From Urechis unicinctus (taxonomy: Eukaryota; Annelida; Polychaeta; Xenopneusta; Urechidae), in assembly GCA_034190875.2 (NCBI GenBank), contig CM067353.1, positions 40,150,489 through 40,214,488 of the forward strand: 64,000 nucleotides of DNA, given 5' to 3'. The notes below the pieces were generated by a model that saw only the letters and a list, made by a program, of their open reading frames with translations, had not been told where the DNA came from and made no database searches. The translations under genes and the position numbers were made by a program. Numbering within the stretch: position 1 is the first letter of the stretch; each line of letters opens with the position of its first letter. Below are positions 11,486-20,880 of this stretch, piece by piece.

Positions 11486-11884
11486 TTATAGTGGTATGGA
11501 ACTGGATATAAATTTGTTTGTTACCATATACAAGCGTGGCTTAAATAGTCTGAGATGCATCAGAAGCACAATAGTTATATCGGTTTCATAAAAGTTGTCT
11601 GCATCGAATGAGTAATGATGTGCCAAGTAAGGCCTGCATAAACGGCGCTGGGCAGCTATGATTATGAATTGACAACCACAAAAGCCTTGATGCAAATGTA
11701 CTGTGCGTAGAAGATTATGTAAAACATACAGGTTATTGACTGATCGTATTTGACATGTGGAGTGGTTATTCATGTACACTGTGCAATGACTTTGAATGAT
11801 TCGCATGTAAGAATTAACTGGTATGTCAAATGAGCGCCATAATAAAGATACGGCTAGTGCTAGTACTACAACTATAGTGCGCAT
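11486..11884 (-). CDS. Hypothetical 132-codon frame, probably spurious
   Basis: This is one of the longer frames in the window outside the simple repeats. The peptide begins with a hydrophobic stretch (IVVVLALAVSLLW), which could pass for a signal peptide or membrane segment, and is rich in C, H and Y. The mirrored region at 55.3-55.6 kb is only partly conserved and does not keep the frame, which argues against coding. No family is recognised. Confidence 0.12.
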   Translation of the reverse strand: MRTIVVVLALAVSLLWRSFDIPVNSYMRIIQSHCTVYMNNHSTCQIRSVNNLYVLHNLLRTVHLHQGFCGCQFIIIAAQRRLCRPYLAHHYSFDADNFYETDITIVLLMHLRLFKPRLYMVTNKFISSSIPL

Positions 11885-12639
11885 GTGATACAGTCGGATA
11901 TTTGTAACAAACTGTATAAAATTCTTACTGCAGAATGGTCAAACATAAGCAATCAAACAAATGATTCGCTGCATACAGTACGTTGGCTAATGAACTACTT
12001 TTGAGAAAGCATAAAGCTGAGACCAAGATTCATTGTTGTGTTTAATGCGTCCAATGTGCGATGATTACCGAACGTAGGGTTTATGAAAGTATAAGAGTAA
12101 GACTATGCAGCTAGTAGCAACACTGTAAATATTCACTGATTGTTTGGCGAAAATACATGGTAGAGCAATTTAAAGTTTGTGACATATTGAATTTATTCAC
12201 TGTAAACGCTTTTCGGTTTCAGTCAACAGATTGCACAAAATTACACCAAGAAAAATTATTTCTCATTTGGTTTTTGTTTGTCATAGGGATGTTTGCACTA
12301 AAATCAAATACGGTACCAACACTAAGCATGGAGGTTTCCCGACAGACGAGATAGACAATGACCTTATATCATAACAACACATTAAGAAATATACCGTGGA
12401 ATGATAGCCTTGTATATTCGTATCAGATTATTTTCCTAGTAAACCAATACAATCTATTTCGAGATAATTTAATTCTCACTTAGTTTAGTTGACAATGAAT
12501 CACTCGTAACATGCAGAAATGTTAACTATAATCATTTGCCATTTTCTAACATGTTACAGGGCTTTCAAGATGTCCAAGCTGCTGTGACAGTTTCCGCGTC
12601 TTCTAACACATTGCAAATGACTAAATCGCATGCTGCATT

Positions 12640-12680
12640 TATTGGCGGCAAGGATTTGCTATAAACTGATAGCAAACCTC
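12640..12680. repeat. Imperfect hairpin, left-arm version
   Basis: The arms GGATTTGCTAT and GATAGCAAACC can pair around a short loop with mismatches. The inverted partner at 54539-54566 is a perfect 12-bp stem. The same site therefore exists as an imperfect hairpin here and a perfect one there. Confidence 0.6.
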
Positions 12681-13230
12681 TCTTGTGATCCATTATCACA
12701 AAAGGTTATAGAGAACATAACGGATTACACATTGTCACTTTGATGAAATTTCTATGTCCAAACGCAAATACTGTTATGCTATGGCTCATATATATATTAT
12801 CAATAATATGCTTAACTACATGTTAACCCAAATGACATAGCTTTGGTGAGAACCTATACGTAAGGGTTAGTTAGAAGATTCCCTGATTACATTGCACAAT
12901 GCTACAATGGACGCAAGTGATAATAACTGCTCCGGTCAGAATGAAAGACTGACAGCACTACAAGGAAGTAAATGTCTTCGAAGCGAAAGATTGAAACAAC
13001 AAGTCATTTGATGTGAAATGAAATATTGACGCAATATCAAAGTTATTGGGTTTTTTGGGGTACCGCACATCCTAGCTCTATTCTTTCATTATATTTCTTG
13101 TACAATTATTAAATCGAAATCAAATACTTTCAGTGGATACGACAAAATTCTAACGTGTTATAATTTGTGATATAAAAGACGAGCTGCCTATTCGAACATT
13201 CCAACTCAACTGTTCTGATTGTAATGCTCT

Positions 13231-13234
<4 letters not shown>

Positions 13235-13285
<51 letters not shown>

Positions 13286-13403
13286 TATATATACATATAT
13301 AGATATAGAGATATATATAGAGAGAAGATGTATATAGATAGAGAGATATAAGAGATATATATATATATATATATATGTATATAGATGGAGATGGATATAT
13401 ATA

Positions 13404-13442
<39 letters not shown>

Positions 13443-13566
13443 CTATATCTCTATATCTCTATATATATTTATATGAGTATATATATCTATATATATATCT
13501 TTATATATATATATATATATTATATATATATATCTTTATATATATATATTTATATATATATATCTC

Positions 13567-13609
<43 letters not shown>

Positions 13610-13622
13610 TTATATATATATA
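13235..13622 (+). repeat. Compound (AT)n tract with GATA/TATC variants
   Basis: This is about 388 bp of alternating AT. Purine-rich variants (GATAGAGA) lie in the first half at 13282-13395 and pyrimidine-rich variants (TATCTCTA, TATCTTTA) in the second half at 13402-13610. Because the variants are complementary, the tract can fold back on itself. It creates meaningless YIYI frames on the plus strand. It has no counterpart at the mirrored position near 54 kb. Confidence 0.97.
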
Positions 13623-13983
13623 AGCAAATGTAGTAGTTTGTAATTTAAACCATGTTAAATAACCTGGGAATAGTGCGTTTTGGCCGTTCCGATGCGATAT
13701 ATGCATGAAACAAAGAAATTAGCTAAGTTGCTAACTTTAGAAGGTGCTAAATGTTAAACAGTTTATAAACAGAACCCAATATCCGCCAGCTTATATGCAT
13801 AACAGTAAATAGGATGTTTGAACTTTGATTTCCGCTGGTTAAACTCCTGGTTTCTATAAATTGTCAGTAATGGGTGTTCAAGCCCAGCATTTTTCATTCA
13901 ATATAGAACCGATTATTAACCTTTTTACTGCATTATTAATTTTCATGGTATTTATTCTGCCTGCAATATTTTTTAAGCTGGGT

Positions 13984-14210
13984 GTCTTTAAAAATAATAT
14001 GAGCTTTTGACTGACGACAGGTCAAAGTGTGCGCTGTTAAGAAGAGGCGTGGTGTGAGATGAGAGGATGCTTTTATCCGATCACGAGAATATATGGATAT
14101 CTTTAACAATAATACAAGAGCTTGACTGACGATAGATCAAAGTGTACGCTGTTAACAAGAGGCATGGTGTACCATGAGAGGATGCTTTAAACTGATCATA
14201 ATATTTTATC
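13984..14210 (+). repeat. Tandem duplication, about 115-bp unit
   Basis: Two adjacent copies share TCTTTAA, GAGCTT, TTGACTGACGA, GTCAAAGTGT or ATCAAAGTGT, CGCTGTTAA, AAGAGGC, ATGAGAGGATGCTTT and a final GATCA. The second copy starts at about 14099. The copies differ at about one base in eight. Confidence 0.85.
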
Positions 14211-15175
14211 GGCCAACAACAATGAGGTATGGTACATGTTTAGCTGTATTTGTATAAACACTATTTATCAGAGGTAATGTAAAGATAAATGCCCTTCTTA
14301 ACGTTTGGTGGTAAACGTTAAGATAAACTTAACGTAGTTGACATAGCATCTACGTCGAATGCTGCGGGTGAGATTAAACTTAATGTGGCAATACGAAGTG
14401 CAATGGGGCAATAAAAGCGGACATCTTATTGCCTGAAACTTGAGTACGAGGTTAGGTGGAAGAAACAGCTGTAGTCAACAACACCCATTCTCATTGCTGA
14501 TGCGATTCACTATGCTCGGTAATCGAAGCAATAAAGCATATCATTTGTTTGCCACAACTCCTGATCATGTATGTACAAATGCTACTTCAAGCACTCAGAT
14601 TTTGCTTTCGTTAGTACTGCATCGATTGGTTTATTGGCACGCTTATATAGATAACTGGTTATCATGGAGATCTCATATTATTCGATACTTGAAGTCATTG
14701 TCTTGCTGCGTTTTGAATTTGATAACTATTAACTAAGATATATTAATGGGATGTTAGCATGGCTGACACAGAAACACAGGTTGTGCAACGTAATGGAAAA
14801 AGCTAAAAAAGATAGATAATTGTTTGGCTACGTAGATTGGAGCCACTCACAACATCTGCAGTGCCACTATAAAGCACACACCTGTACAAATGTTTACAGG
14901 TATCTCCCTGGAAGAAAAGTCTCATCAGTGAGAGAATATGCTTTATGCATCAGCCAGTCAGCTCGGTTATTCACAGAATATATATATATGATTGTTATTA
15001 GCGGTTTTATATAGACGTTTATTCATTCGTATTTATATTGAAGCTTATATAGTGCTCGACTTTGGTGTGGTTAACAGACTTTTTGCCCGGCATCATACTA
15101 CTGATTTATTGTTTTGGACTGCAAGCACATAGAGCTAATCACCTCTATAGGAACAAGGGATTCAACAGACTGCAT

Positions 15176-15194
15176 GCCTCGAATTGTTCGAGGC
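15176..15194. repeat. Perfect 8-bp stem hairpin
   Basis: GCCTCGAA and TTCGAGGC flank the 3-base loop TTG. The stem is unusually GC-rich for this window. There is no associated gene, so a regulatory role is not implied. Confidence 0.7.
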
Positions 15195-15203
15195 TATATG
15201 TCC

Positions 15204-15509
15204 TCATTCACATATCGCAGCATAGTACATACGTGCGGGCGAGTGAGCACAATTGGTGCGCAATAACCATGTAGATGTAAATACAATGAGAGGCAATAAT
15301 GTGGTGCATTTCCTGCTTCGGATCCAAACACATTGAAGTGAATTAAACCATAAAGACCGTATGGCAGGTGTGGCGGGTGTTTTACCAATGCCGTTATGCT
15401 CAATATCGAATACAAACAGCCATTTATCATTTGAGGATGGATAAATGTGCCCTTTCTTTTGCAGATCACTGTAAACAAAGAAATGGCCACATTCACTCTC
15501 ATTTAACAC
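15204..15509 (-). CDS. Hypothetical 101-codon frame, probably spurious
   Basis: This overlaps a second minus-strand frame (15194-15502) in another phase. Neither peptide has a recognised motif. The frame lies in left-arm DNA without a partner in the right arm, so no comparison is possible. Chance is the simplest explanation. Confidence 0.1.
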   Translation of the reverse strand: MLNESECGHFFVYSDLQKKGHIYPSSNDKWLFVFDIEHNGIGKTPATPAIRSLWFNSLQCVWIRSRKCTTLLPLIVFTSTWLLRTNCAHSPARMYYAAICE

Positions 15510-15805
15510 TTAGGATCTGCTATAAGCTCAAAATTTATAGCATTATTCTGACCACTATTACAGTGTGCCGTCATTATCCTTTAAATCTATGACGGTCCGT
15601 CAAATAAAAATTTGCATACTGTCGTATTACTCATATACCTAGATCATAATGCAATAGCCAGACACTGGAGCGTTGTATATTTAATGCAAAATATTTCAAA
15701 TTACTTGTTCAAGACTTGTTTAATTGCATATCAGGTACTTATAACCAAGGAGAAGCAAAACTCAACTTGATCTTTCTCTATTGGTCGTGTTTATAGTTGC
15801 ATTTA

Positions 15806-15914
15806 GCATATATATCTATCAACTCAACTCAATGGTAATGGTACACGTTTTAACACCCAGTAGGCATGGATTTGCTTGTGTATCCGCCCACAAAATATCG
15901 GTGCCTAACAATTG
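15806..15914 (+). repeat. Mirrored pair, moderately diverged edge
   Basis: This is the reverse complement of about 53805-53930, sharing ATATCTATCAACTCAACT, GGTAATGGTACACG and GGCATGGATTTGCTTGTG. Identity is near 85%, clearly lower than the adjoining block on its right. It marks one edge of the highly similar tract. Confidence 0.8.
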
Positions 15915-16044
15915 ATCTTAGTCTGATCGAGGATATTACATCAGCGCGATCGTTTTCATGAATTGCTGCAATGTTACCGGCGTGATATAACATTTAAACG
16001 ATTTATCTGCAGCTGTGTGCGCAGTACGGTGCATGTAACATTCA

Positions 16045-16230
16045 CTAATATTTCAAAAAACGTTGTTGGGCTCCTTTTAACCTTTTCTTGCTAATGCAGT
16101 GCTTACGGCAGAACTCGATAGAGCTATATCCATTACGATGCGACATCGGTACAGTAATTGCCTTCTGCAATGATATCCCGTAATATCTAGACCATATGCC
16201 CTGCTGCCAACTGGAAAATGATGAAACCAA
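16045..16230 (-). CDS. Hypothetical 61-codon frame in segment U
   Basis: The inverted copy gives a frame at 53431-53667 (plus, 78 codons) in a different arrangement of starts. The peptide includes KRLKGAQQRFLKY and no recognised domain. The near identity of the two arms here makes conservation of the frame uninformative. Confidence 0.1.
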   Translation of the reverse strand: MVSSFSSWQQGIWSRYYGISLQKAITVPMSHRNGYSSIEFCRKHCISKKRLKGAQQRFLKY

Positions 16231-16435
16231 CCGTTGTCAAAGCAGCCCTATTGTCACAGTGACACCTTACAGCAACAAGAGACACCAATCGGCACAAATG
16301 GAATAAAAATTGGCATTATGGTCAAAATACACAATATACCTTTAAAGATATGTCCCTATTTCTCATCTGATAAATATAAAGACGCGTAAACAACAACACC
16401 TCCTGCACGCAATAATTCTCCCCATAACACGACTG

Positions 16436-16702
16436 CTAACCCTCCTGTCCCCATTCAAGGTCAGTCATCAGCACAGTGTTCAATGCCTTTAATAATGTTC
16501 TAGCAAATTTTTGATAACATTGGAAATACAAAACCACTCGCGTAAATGTTTTGGTATCAGCCATGGTGAGAATACGTGTGGGCGCGCAGTAAATATTGCA
16601 AGACCATATAAGAAGAGTTAACACTGCTCTCATTAGTAAAATTGCCTTGTAAATATTTTGCGAATGTGTGACGCAAACACCCATACTCCTACGTGTCTGC
16701 AA
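16436..16702 (-). CDS. Hypothetical 88-codon frame in segment U
   Basis: The peptide has a hydrophobic middle (ILLMRAVLTLLIW) and a C-terminal run of polar residues. In the other arm (about 53.05-53.29 kb) a 2-bp difference in the GGGCGCGCAG/GGGCGCAG run shifts the frame. It is therefore intact on one side only and probably not coding. Confidence 0.1.
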   Translation of the reverse strand: MQTRRSMGVCVTHSQNIYKAILLMRAVLTLLIWSCNIYCAPTRILTMADTKTFTRVVLYFQCYQKFARTLLKALNTVLMTDLEWGQEG

Positions 16703-16875
16703 ATGTTACTCGGCATGATAACATTGTGGTTTAACACATAGAGCTCACAGTATGCCACCCATGCGGTAAGTGCCTTAAATGACGAAAATCTCTCTGTTCG
16801 TTCAGTTTCATGTTCAATAACATGGAAGCTTGATATGTAATGGAAAAACTTAGCGTGAGTGCAATACATGCCCAT
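16633..16875 (-). CDS. Hypothetical 80-codon frame, intact in both arms
   Basis: The equivalent frame is 52855-53097 on the plus strand. The peptides differ at 5 of 80 positions. I count 6 base changes between them, 5 amino-acid altering, which gives no sign of purifying selection. The peptide begins MGMYCTHAKFF and has no recognised domain. Intactness in both copies follows simply from recent identity of the DNA. Confidence 0.12.
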   Translation of the reverse strand: MGMYCTHAKFFHYISSFHVIEHETERTERFSSFKALTAWVAYCELYVLNHNVIMPSNICRHVGVWVFASHIRKIFTRQFY

Positions 16876-16895
16876 GAAAATTTATAAATGTACTG

Positions 16896-17150
16896 TTGCT
16901 TTTATCAACAATTTCAATTGCGTTCAATATGAGCAATGGTTTGTATAATTCTATTGTTGCTGGAACAACGTTGTTAAACAAGAACCCAAGGAATCTAAAT
17001 AAAGAGTCAACCACGATCGTTATTTCTGCAAGAACTGGACTCGCCTGGCATCATCAAGCTTGTGGTAGCTCGTCGCGTCGTGTAATGAAGGGTTCTGATC
17101 AACACATACGCAATCAAAGGTCAGGATGGTTCCAAGATATGCAGATGTAG
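16896..17150 (+). CDS. Hypothetical 84-codon frame, intact in both arms
   Basis: The equivalent frame is 52580-52834 on the minus strand. The first codon would be TTG, and the first ATG is at residue 12. The peptides differ at three positions with one silent change. It lies 20 bp from the divergent frame 16633-16875. The sequence is Ser/Arg-rich in its second half with no recognised motif. Probably not a gene. Confidence 0.12.
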   Translation: MLLSTISIAFNMSNGLYNSIVAGTTLLNKNPRNLNKESTTIVISARTGLAWHHQACGSSSRRVMKGSDQHIRNQRSGWFQDMQM

Positions 17151-17449
17151 TGGTGTTGTTAGTAATGCCGAACTAAGCGCCTGCTACAGAGGCATCTGAG
17201 CTTCAAACGTAATTTCACGGCTATGTTAAATCATCATGTTCAATGTCAATATGTGTCAGCATCATAAAGTCGGCTGCACACTAACCCTAATCTCAATATA
17301 CACGGGGTCGAAATATATCTTAAACATTTTAATTTATCTGTTTTACGTGAAGGCTGGAAGCGTTGCAGAGCTACCTCTATGGCAGCTTTGTTTTCTATCC
17401 AACCTTCTCACGACATAAAATTCATAAGGCGATTACAGGAAAACTGAAG

Positions 17450-18060
17450 CCATCATCCTTTGATATGGCACGTTGATTGTTGGATCGCGAGTAGGCGAAA
17501 ACAATAGACGAATCGATCTGTGCATTAGTTTGGTGTTAGTTGGCTGTCCAAACCAAGTTGTTTCAGTAAACCAATGAGCCTATAGAAAGTGTGGTACAAA
17601 CAGGCACGTTTTTATGGCGCAGACAGAGCTCCATTAATTCTTGGATATAAAAATCCAATAGAACCCCAATAAATACAGACTGTGCGTTGTAAAGAAACAA
17701 ACTTTTCTTCAATTTACAATTGCGTGATCCAAAACAATACAACAGGGAGCATATAAAACATGCTGCAGCGCTAATTACGTAGACAGCTGCGCTTCAATCG
17801 TCTACTGCAACTATTGCACAGAGTATTGCACTTCAAATTTAAACGCAAAAACATGTACTGCCTCATACAATGCCACAATTATTTTTGCCACTGTGAATTT
17901 TTTGCTATTATTCCATAAATCGATAAATTTGGCGACCTTTATGATTACATTAATGCGATATCTGTAACGGCAGCATACGAATCACGTACGTCTATATGTA
18001 GCTACAAATAAGGTTGCATATAGCGTTACAGATCATAGTCAAATGGACCACAGTGTAACC
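17450..18060 (-). repeat. Repeat block Q, copy 2 (internally deleted)
   Basis: This is parallel to 3310-3870 and inverted relative to 49.8-52.2 kb. It contains GACTGTGCGTTGTAAAGAA, CATGCTGCAGCGC and AAAAACATGTACTGCC. After about 17980 it jumps directly to sequence equivalent to the start of the plus-strand Q copies. It thereby lacks roughly 600-700 bp, including the VTEQATVL frame region. Identity to the other copies is about 80-85%. Confidence 0.8.
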
Positions 18061-18490
18061 GCAACATATTTCACTGTATAGAAATATCTGCAATGCATCA
18101 CAAACTATGGTTAACATCGCGAAGTATGGCTGTTTTGTCCCGTACACTCATATAGAAGCCATAAATAGAAATTTCAGTCGTAAACTCACTTTGATTGCTT
18201 ATGTCATACGTCAGGAAGCACTTAGCATAATACCGTTGATTGAGAATACATAAAATGATATTTCACTTTGTATACGACATATTGAATAGATATTGCTGTC
18301 GTGTAAAATTTTTTTTTTCTTCAGTTACGTTAACTGGCTATTGTTGATAATAATCGTGACTATATTCTGTATGAGCCATTTGGCAGGTCGACTAAACACT
18401 CTGAACTGTTGAGGATCATGATCATATATAGGTAGTGGTCATGGTTATGTTTTGCGTCACGTTAGCGTTGAATGTAACCAACTGCATACT
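18060..18490 (-). repeat. Segment R, copy 1
   Basis: This is the reverse complement of 49.33-49.81 and 62.64-63.03 kb. A shorter relative lies at 41.85-42.13 kb. Anchors are TGGCTGTTTTGTCC, CATACGTCAGGAAG, GTATACGACATATTGAATAG, AGTTACGTTAACTGGC and GGCAGGTCGACTAA. A poly-T run (about 18309-18319) sits inside it. Non-coding. Confidence 0.85.
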
Positions 18491-19080
18491 GAAAAACCAA
18501 TCTTGAAAGTATTCCGGATTACATAGTCAATATATGACATGGTGTATCATAACCGATTTTAAGCAGTCAAAACGAAACATCTTAATAATACACGCAATCT
18601 TTTTAAAAGTTATTCTTATCTCTGTCACAAAAAGACGCAATGATATTATTTTTCTGTATATTTGCCAGTATCTGATATAAGTCACTCACTTTCGTCTTGT
18701 GTTTATAGTTCGTTGAAATGGTTCCATTTGAATTAATGTCTTTTTGCAAAAAGAAATGTAATCTCATATATAAAGGCATTGTTTACGTCAAGAAAGGCTG
18801 ATCAAGTACGTTTGTATCCCTAAATGTAGAACACGTGTCGTATTTGGGTTTGTGTCACATGACCAGACCAGGAGGTTTTGCTAGGCAATTTATTGGTCAG
18901 GGTGCAAAAATGATATGGCACATGTGTTTAAACGGGTATTGTGCTCAAACTTCATCCACAAACATAAGGGCAACGCAAAAAGTATATATTGCACGGTGGT
19001 ATGCGTATGAATCACATGTGCATGCTATTCGCTAGTGGCATATAATGATAGGAGGAGATAATAATTATCTCAAATGGCTA
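18490..19080 (+). repeat. Mirrored pair with 48.03-48.66 kb
   Basis: This is the reverse complement of about 48030-48660. Anchors are ATTCCGGATTACATAGTCAATATATGACATGG (in parts), TCTGATATAAGTCACTCACTTTCGTC (in parts), GTTGAAATGGTTCC, GTCAAGAAAGGCTGATCAAG, GTGTCACATGACCAGAC and GGTATGCGTATGAAT. A 66-codon plus frame (18835-19035) lies at the right end and is not kept in the partner. Confidence 0.85.
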
Positions 19081-19559
19081 ATTTGAACCAATGAATCAGG
19101 TCATAAGGCAAGAAAGCGATCAATTTAACAGTTAACAAATCGCTGGAGTGTTGGTGTAACCTCAGGGAAATGGTTATTAGTAAGGAGAAAAGCAGCATGT
19201 AGGTTTGAGATATATATCATTTTAAACTAATTTTGTATTTTGATTGGTCAGCATCATGCAGTTGAACACTAGTCCATATCACCCGATGGGCTATGGTGTC
19301 ATAGATAAATTAAATGATGCGAAGAAGCGCGTGATGAAAAGGTAAAGCAAGGGACAAGCCATTGGTAAATATTTTAGCGTTACTCTCTCCGGTTGTGAGA
19401 GAGAAAACATTTAACAAGCGGTGAGCTATGCCACAATTCAACTGTCTATCATTTCAGGTTCATGAATACATCGTACTATTTTCAAAAGTTCTCGCGAATA
19501 TGATATTAGTTTTGTAAATGTGGGGGATGTTATTGATGAGCGATAGTCAATGCATCATT
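19081..19559. other. Unassigned stretch
   Basis: No ORF above 60 codons and no clear partner are seen. The equivalent interval of the right arm (45.0-48.0 kb) is much longer, so several kilobases have been gained there or lost here. Confidence 0.4.
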
Positions 19560-19918
19560 AGAAAATGACTAAATGATATCATTTTAGTCATCGTACACTA
19601 TTCAAACTGGTTTGTATTCCATTCTCGTGTTAAAATACCCTTTGTTCAAATATGTAAACAACATGAGACTTAAATCGTACATACTGAGCCACATGTCCTT
19701 TTGAAATTCCACACAACTAGTAAGTAAGTGTCAGGTGTTATATTGTAAAGACGGATGAGTTATTGCTTAAGTAATCTATCAAATCCCCCCGGGCATTAAC
19801 AACAGCAGCAATGACACCTCCCTACCCTGCCCGTAACATCCGATTATAGTTATCATTAAATGCGTGCAGCTAGCCGAGTATTGAGAGTCTGTTACCCATT
19901 GTATACACTCCTGAGTGC

Positions 19919-20179
19919 TTAATTGTCTGTAACTCCAATGTTTTTTAGTGATTTATAGTTGTCGCCAAAGCGCGGCCCAGCGCTCATTGTATAGCTTGTT
20001 GTGCAAGGAGAGAAGGCAAGACGCTGTGATAATCGGACCAGCGCGCACTTCAATGGATAAACCCGATTGATAAACCAATATATGTCTCTGATGAAGCGGT
20101 CATAAAGCCTGTTGACACTATTAATCATGTTTTGTTGTGTGTGATATATCCCAATGACTTTTGAGTAGCCATAATGCAA
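19919..20179 (-). pseudogene. 86-codon frame, disrupted in the other arm
   Basis: The peptide starts MHYGYSKVIGIYHTQQN and includes YDRFIRDIYWFINRVYP. The DNA is strongly conserved at 44.38-44.64 kb (plus). There the frame is interrupted by indels, including one inside the stretch matching IYWFIN. No known domain is recognised. It may be a relic of an element ORF. Confidence 0.18.
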
Positions 20180-20294
20180 AAGCCGAGGCGTTGCCGTCGG
20201 ATATCATGATCATAATATGTGCCGCAATCAGAATACGTGAGATGACGGAATGTAGTTGCTTCCCAAGCAGCCCTTAGCGCTCTTCAGTTGCGCT

Positions 20295-20537
20295 CTAGAC
20301 ACGAATGATGCCATGAACTAAACAAAGCCGCATAGCTGCAGATGAACGAATAGATGAATGCGTATCTTCTTCAAAGGCCTTCTGTCGGCTCATTGCTAGA
20401 ATAAACACCAATTGGGAAATGGAGGTGCTATTAAATGAGATTAACAGTGTTAACTTGCAGAGCGTTCGACCTCTTGTGTTCTTGTTATAATCCCGATAGC
20501 AGTGACGTAAGCGGTAAATTACCTCCAAATAGCACAC
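20295..20537 (-). pseudogene. 80-codon frame, partner region at 44.1-44.3 kb
   Basis: The peptide begins MCYLEVIYRLRHC and contains SRQKAFEEDTHSSIRSSAA. The right-arm copy keeps DNA matching EEDTHSSIRSS-like codons at about 44.17-44.22 kb. It lacks the portion that would encode the first half of the peptide. Not recognised. Confidence 0.15.
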
Positions 20538-20559
20538 GATAGATAGTATAGAGGGTCGA

Positions 20560-20880
20560 ACGTAGTTACGTTCATTACTCCTTTACTCATATTGTGTAAA
20601 TCGCAGCCCTACTTAAGTAACGTGCACGAATTGTTTTGAGGATACATTGGGCGTCATATTTAAATCTTATTTCGGGCTACATGTTCGACTTAGAAACGCG
20701 AAATAGCAACTGAAGAATGTGTTTATATTACATAAATATATGTATGTATGCATGATACACGAGACATGTTAAAAATACCAACATTATCAATGAAATATAC
20801 GTTTTGCCGCCAAGATGGCTCACGCTCAAACCGCTCTGTTTCGAAATTGTAATTGTCGCTTTTTCTTCGCTAAATGAAGA
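20560..20880 (+). repeat. Mirrored pair with 43.38-44.15 kb
   Basis: This is the reverse complement of two right-arm pieces, about 43.99-44.15 and 43.38-43.55 kb, separated there by about 440 bp that is absent here. Anchors are TACTCATATTGTGTAAATC, CGAAATAGCAACTGAAGAATGTGTTTATATTAC (in parts), GTATGCATGATACACGA and TTGCCGCCAAGA. It is either an insertion on the right or a deletion on the left. Confidence 0.8.

Larger units (their letters stand above)
10870..12960 (+). repeat. Segment K, left arm
   Basis: This is the reverse complement of about 54260-56270 in collinear order. Anchors are CCGGAAATGCAAGCATG-like DNA at 11086, CGACGATGCACTACATG-like DNA at 11240, ACATAGTGCATATGTG (11307), GATTGATCCAGCAGAACATC (11370), GCTTTATGCTTTCTC-like DNA (12010) and GGGTTAGTTAGAAGATTCCCTGATTAC at about 12864-12890 (given here over several motifs). 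Identity is about 80-90%. The stretch 11600-11880 is poorly matched. Confidence 0.85.
13623..15805. other. Left-arm insertion or unmatched region
   Basis: About 2.2 kb with no partner found. The mirrored arm passes directly from about 54.25 to 53.93 kb, so this DNA together with the AT tract is extra in the left arm. It contains a tandem duplication (13984-14205), a perfect hairpin (15176-15194), a 98-codon plus frame (14440-14736) and two overlapping minus frames of about 100 codons (15194-15509). None encodes a recognised product. Confidence 0.5.
15915..17460 (+). repeat. Segment U, left copy: nearly identical inverted patch
   Basis: This is the reverse complement of about 52220-53805 at roughly 97-98% identity by eye, far above the rest of the arms. 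Only scattered single-base changes and one larger gap of about 34 bp near 17404 are seen. It includes two divergently placed frames intact in both copies (16633-16875 minus and 16896-17150 plus). The sharp drop in identity at both ends suggests gene conversion rather than selection. Confidence 0.9.
19560..20560 (+). repeat. Segment N, left arm
   Basis: This is the reverse complement of about 44130-45010. Anchors are CACCTCCCTACCCTGCCCG, GATTATAGTTATCATTA, CTGTTACCCATTGTA, CCTGAGTGCTTAATTGTCTGTAACTC, given as CCTGAGTGCTTAATTGTC, GATATCATGATCATAATATG and GGCATCAT-like DNA near 20310. Identity is about 80-88%. A quasi-palindrome built around ATGATATCAT sits at 19565-19590. Confidence 0.88.

Noticed and set aside
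18309..18319. Poly-T run as an RNA polymerase III terminator
   Set aside because: No A-box/B-box or tRNA-like structure lies upstream, and the run is much shorter in the homologous R copies.
19801..19860. Resemblance to a transposase gene end in segment N
   Set aside because: No catalytic motif or terminal repeat was visible, and the frame is broken in the other arm.
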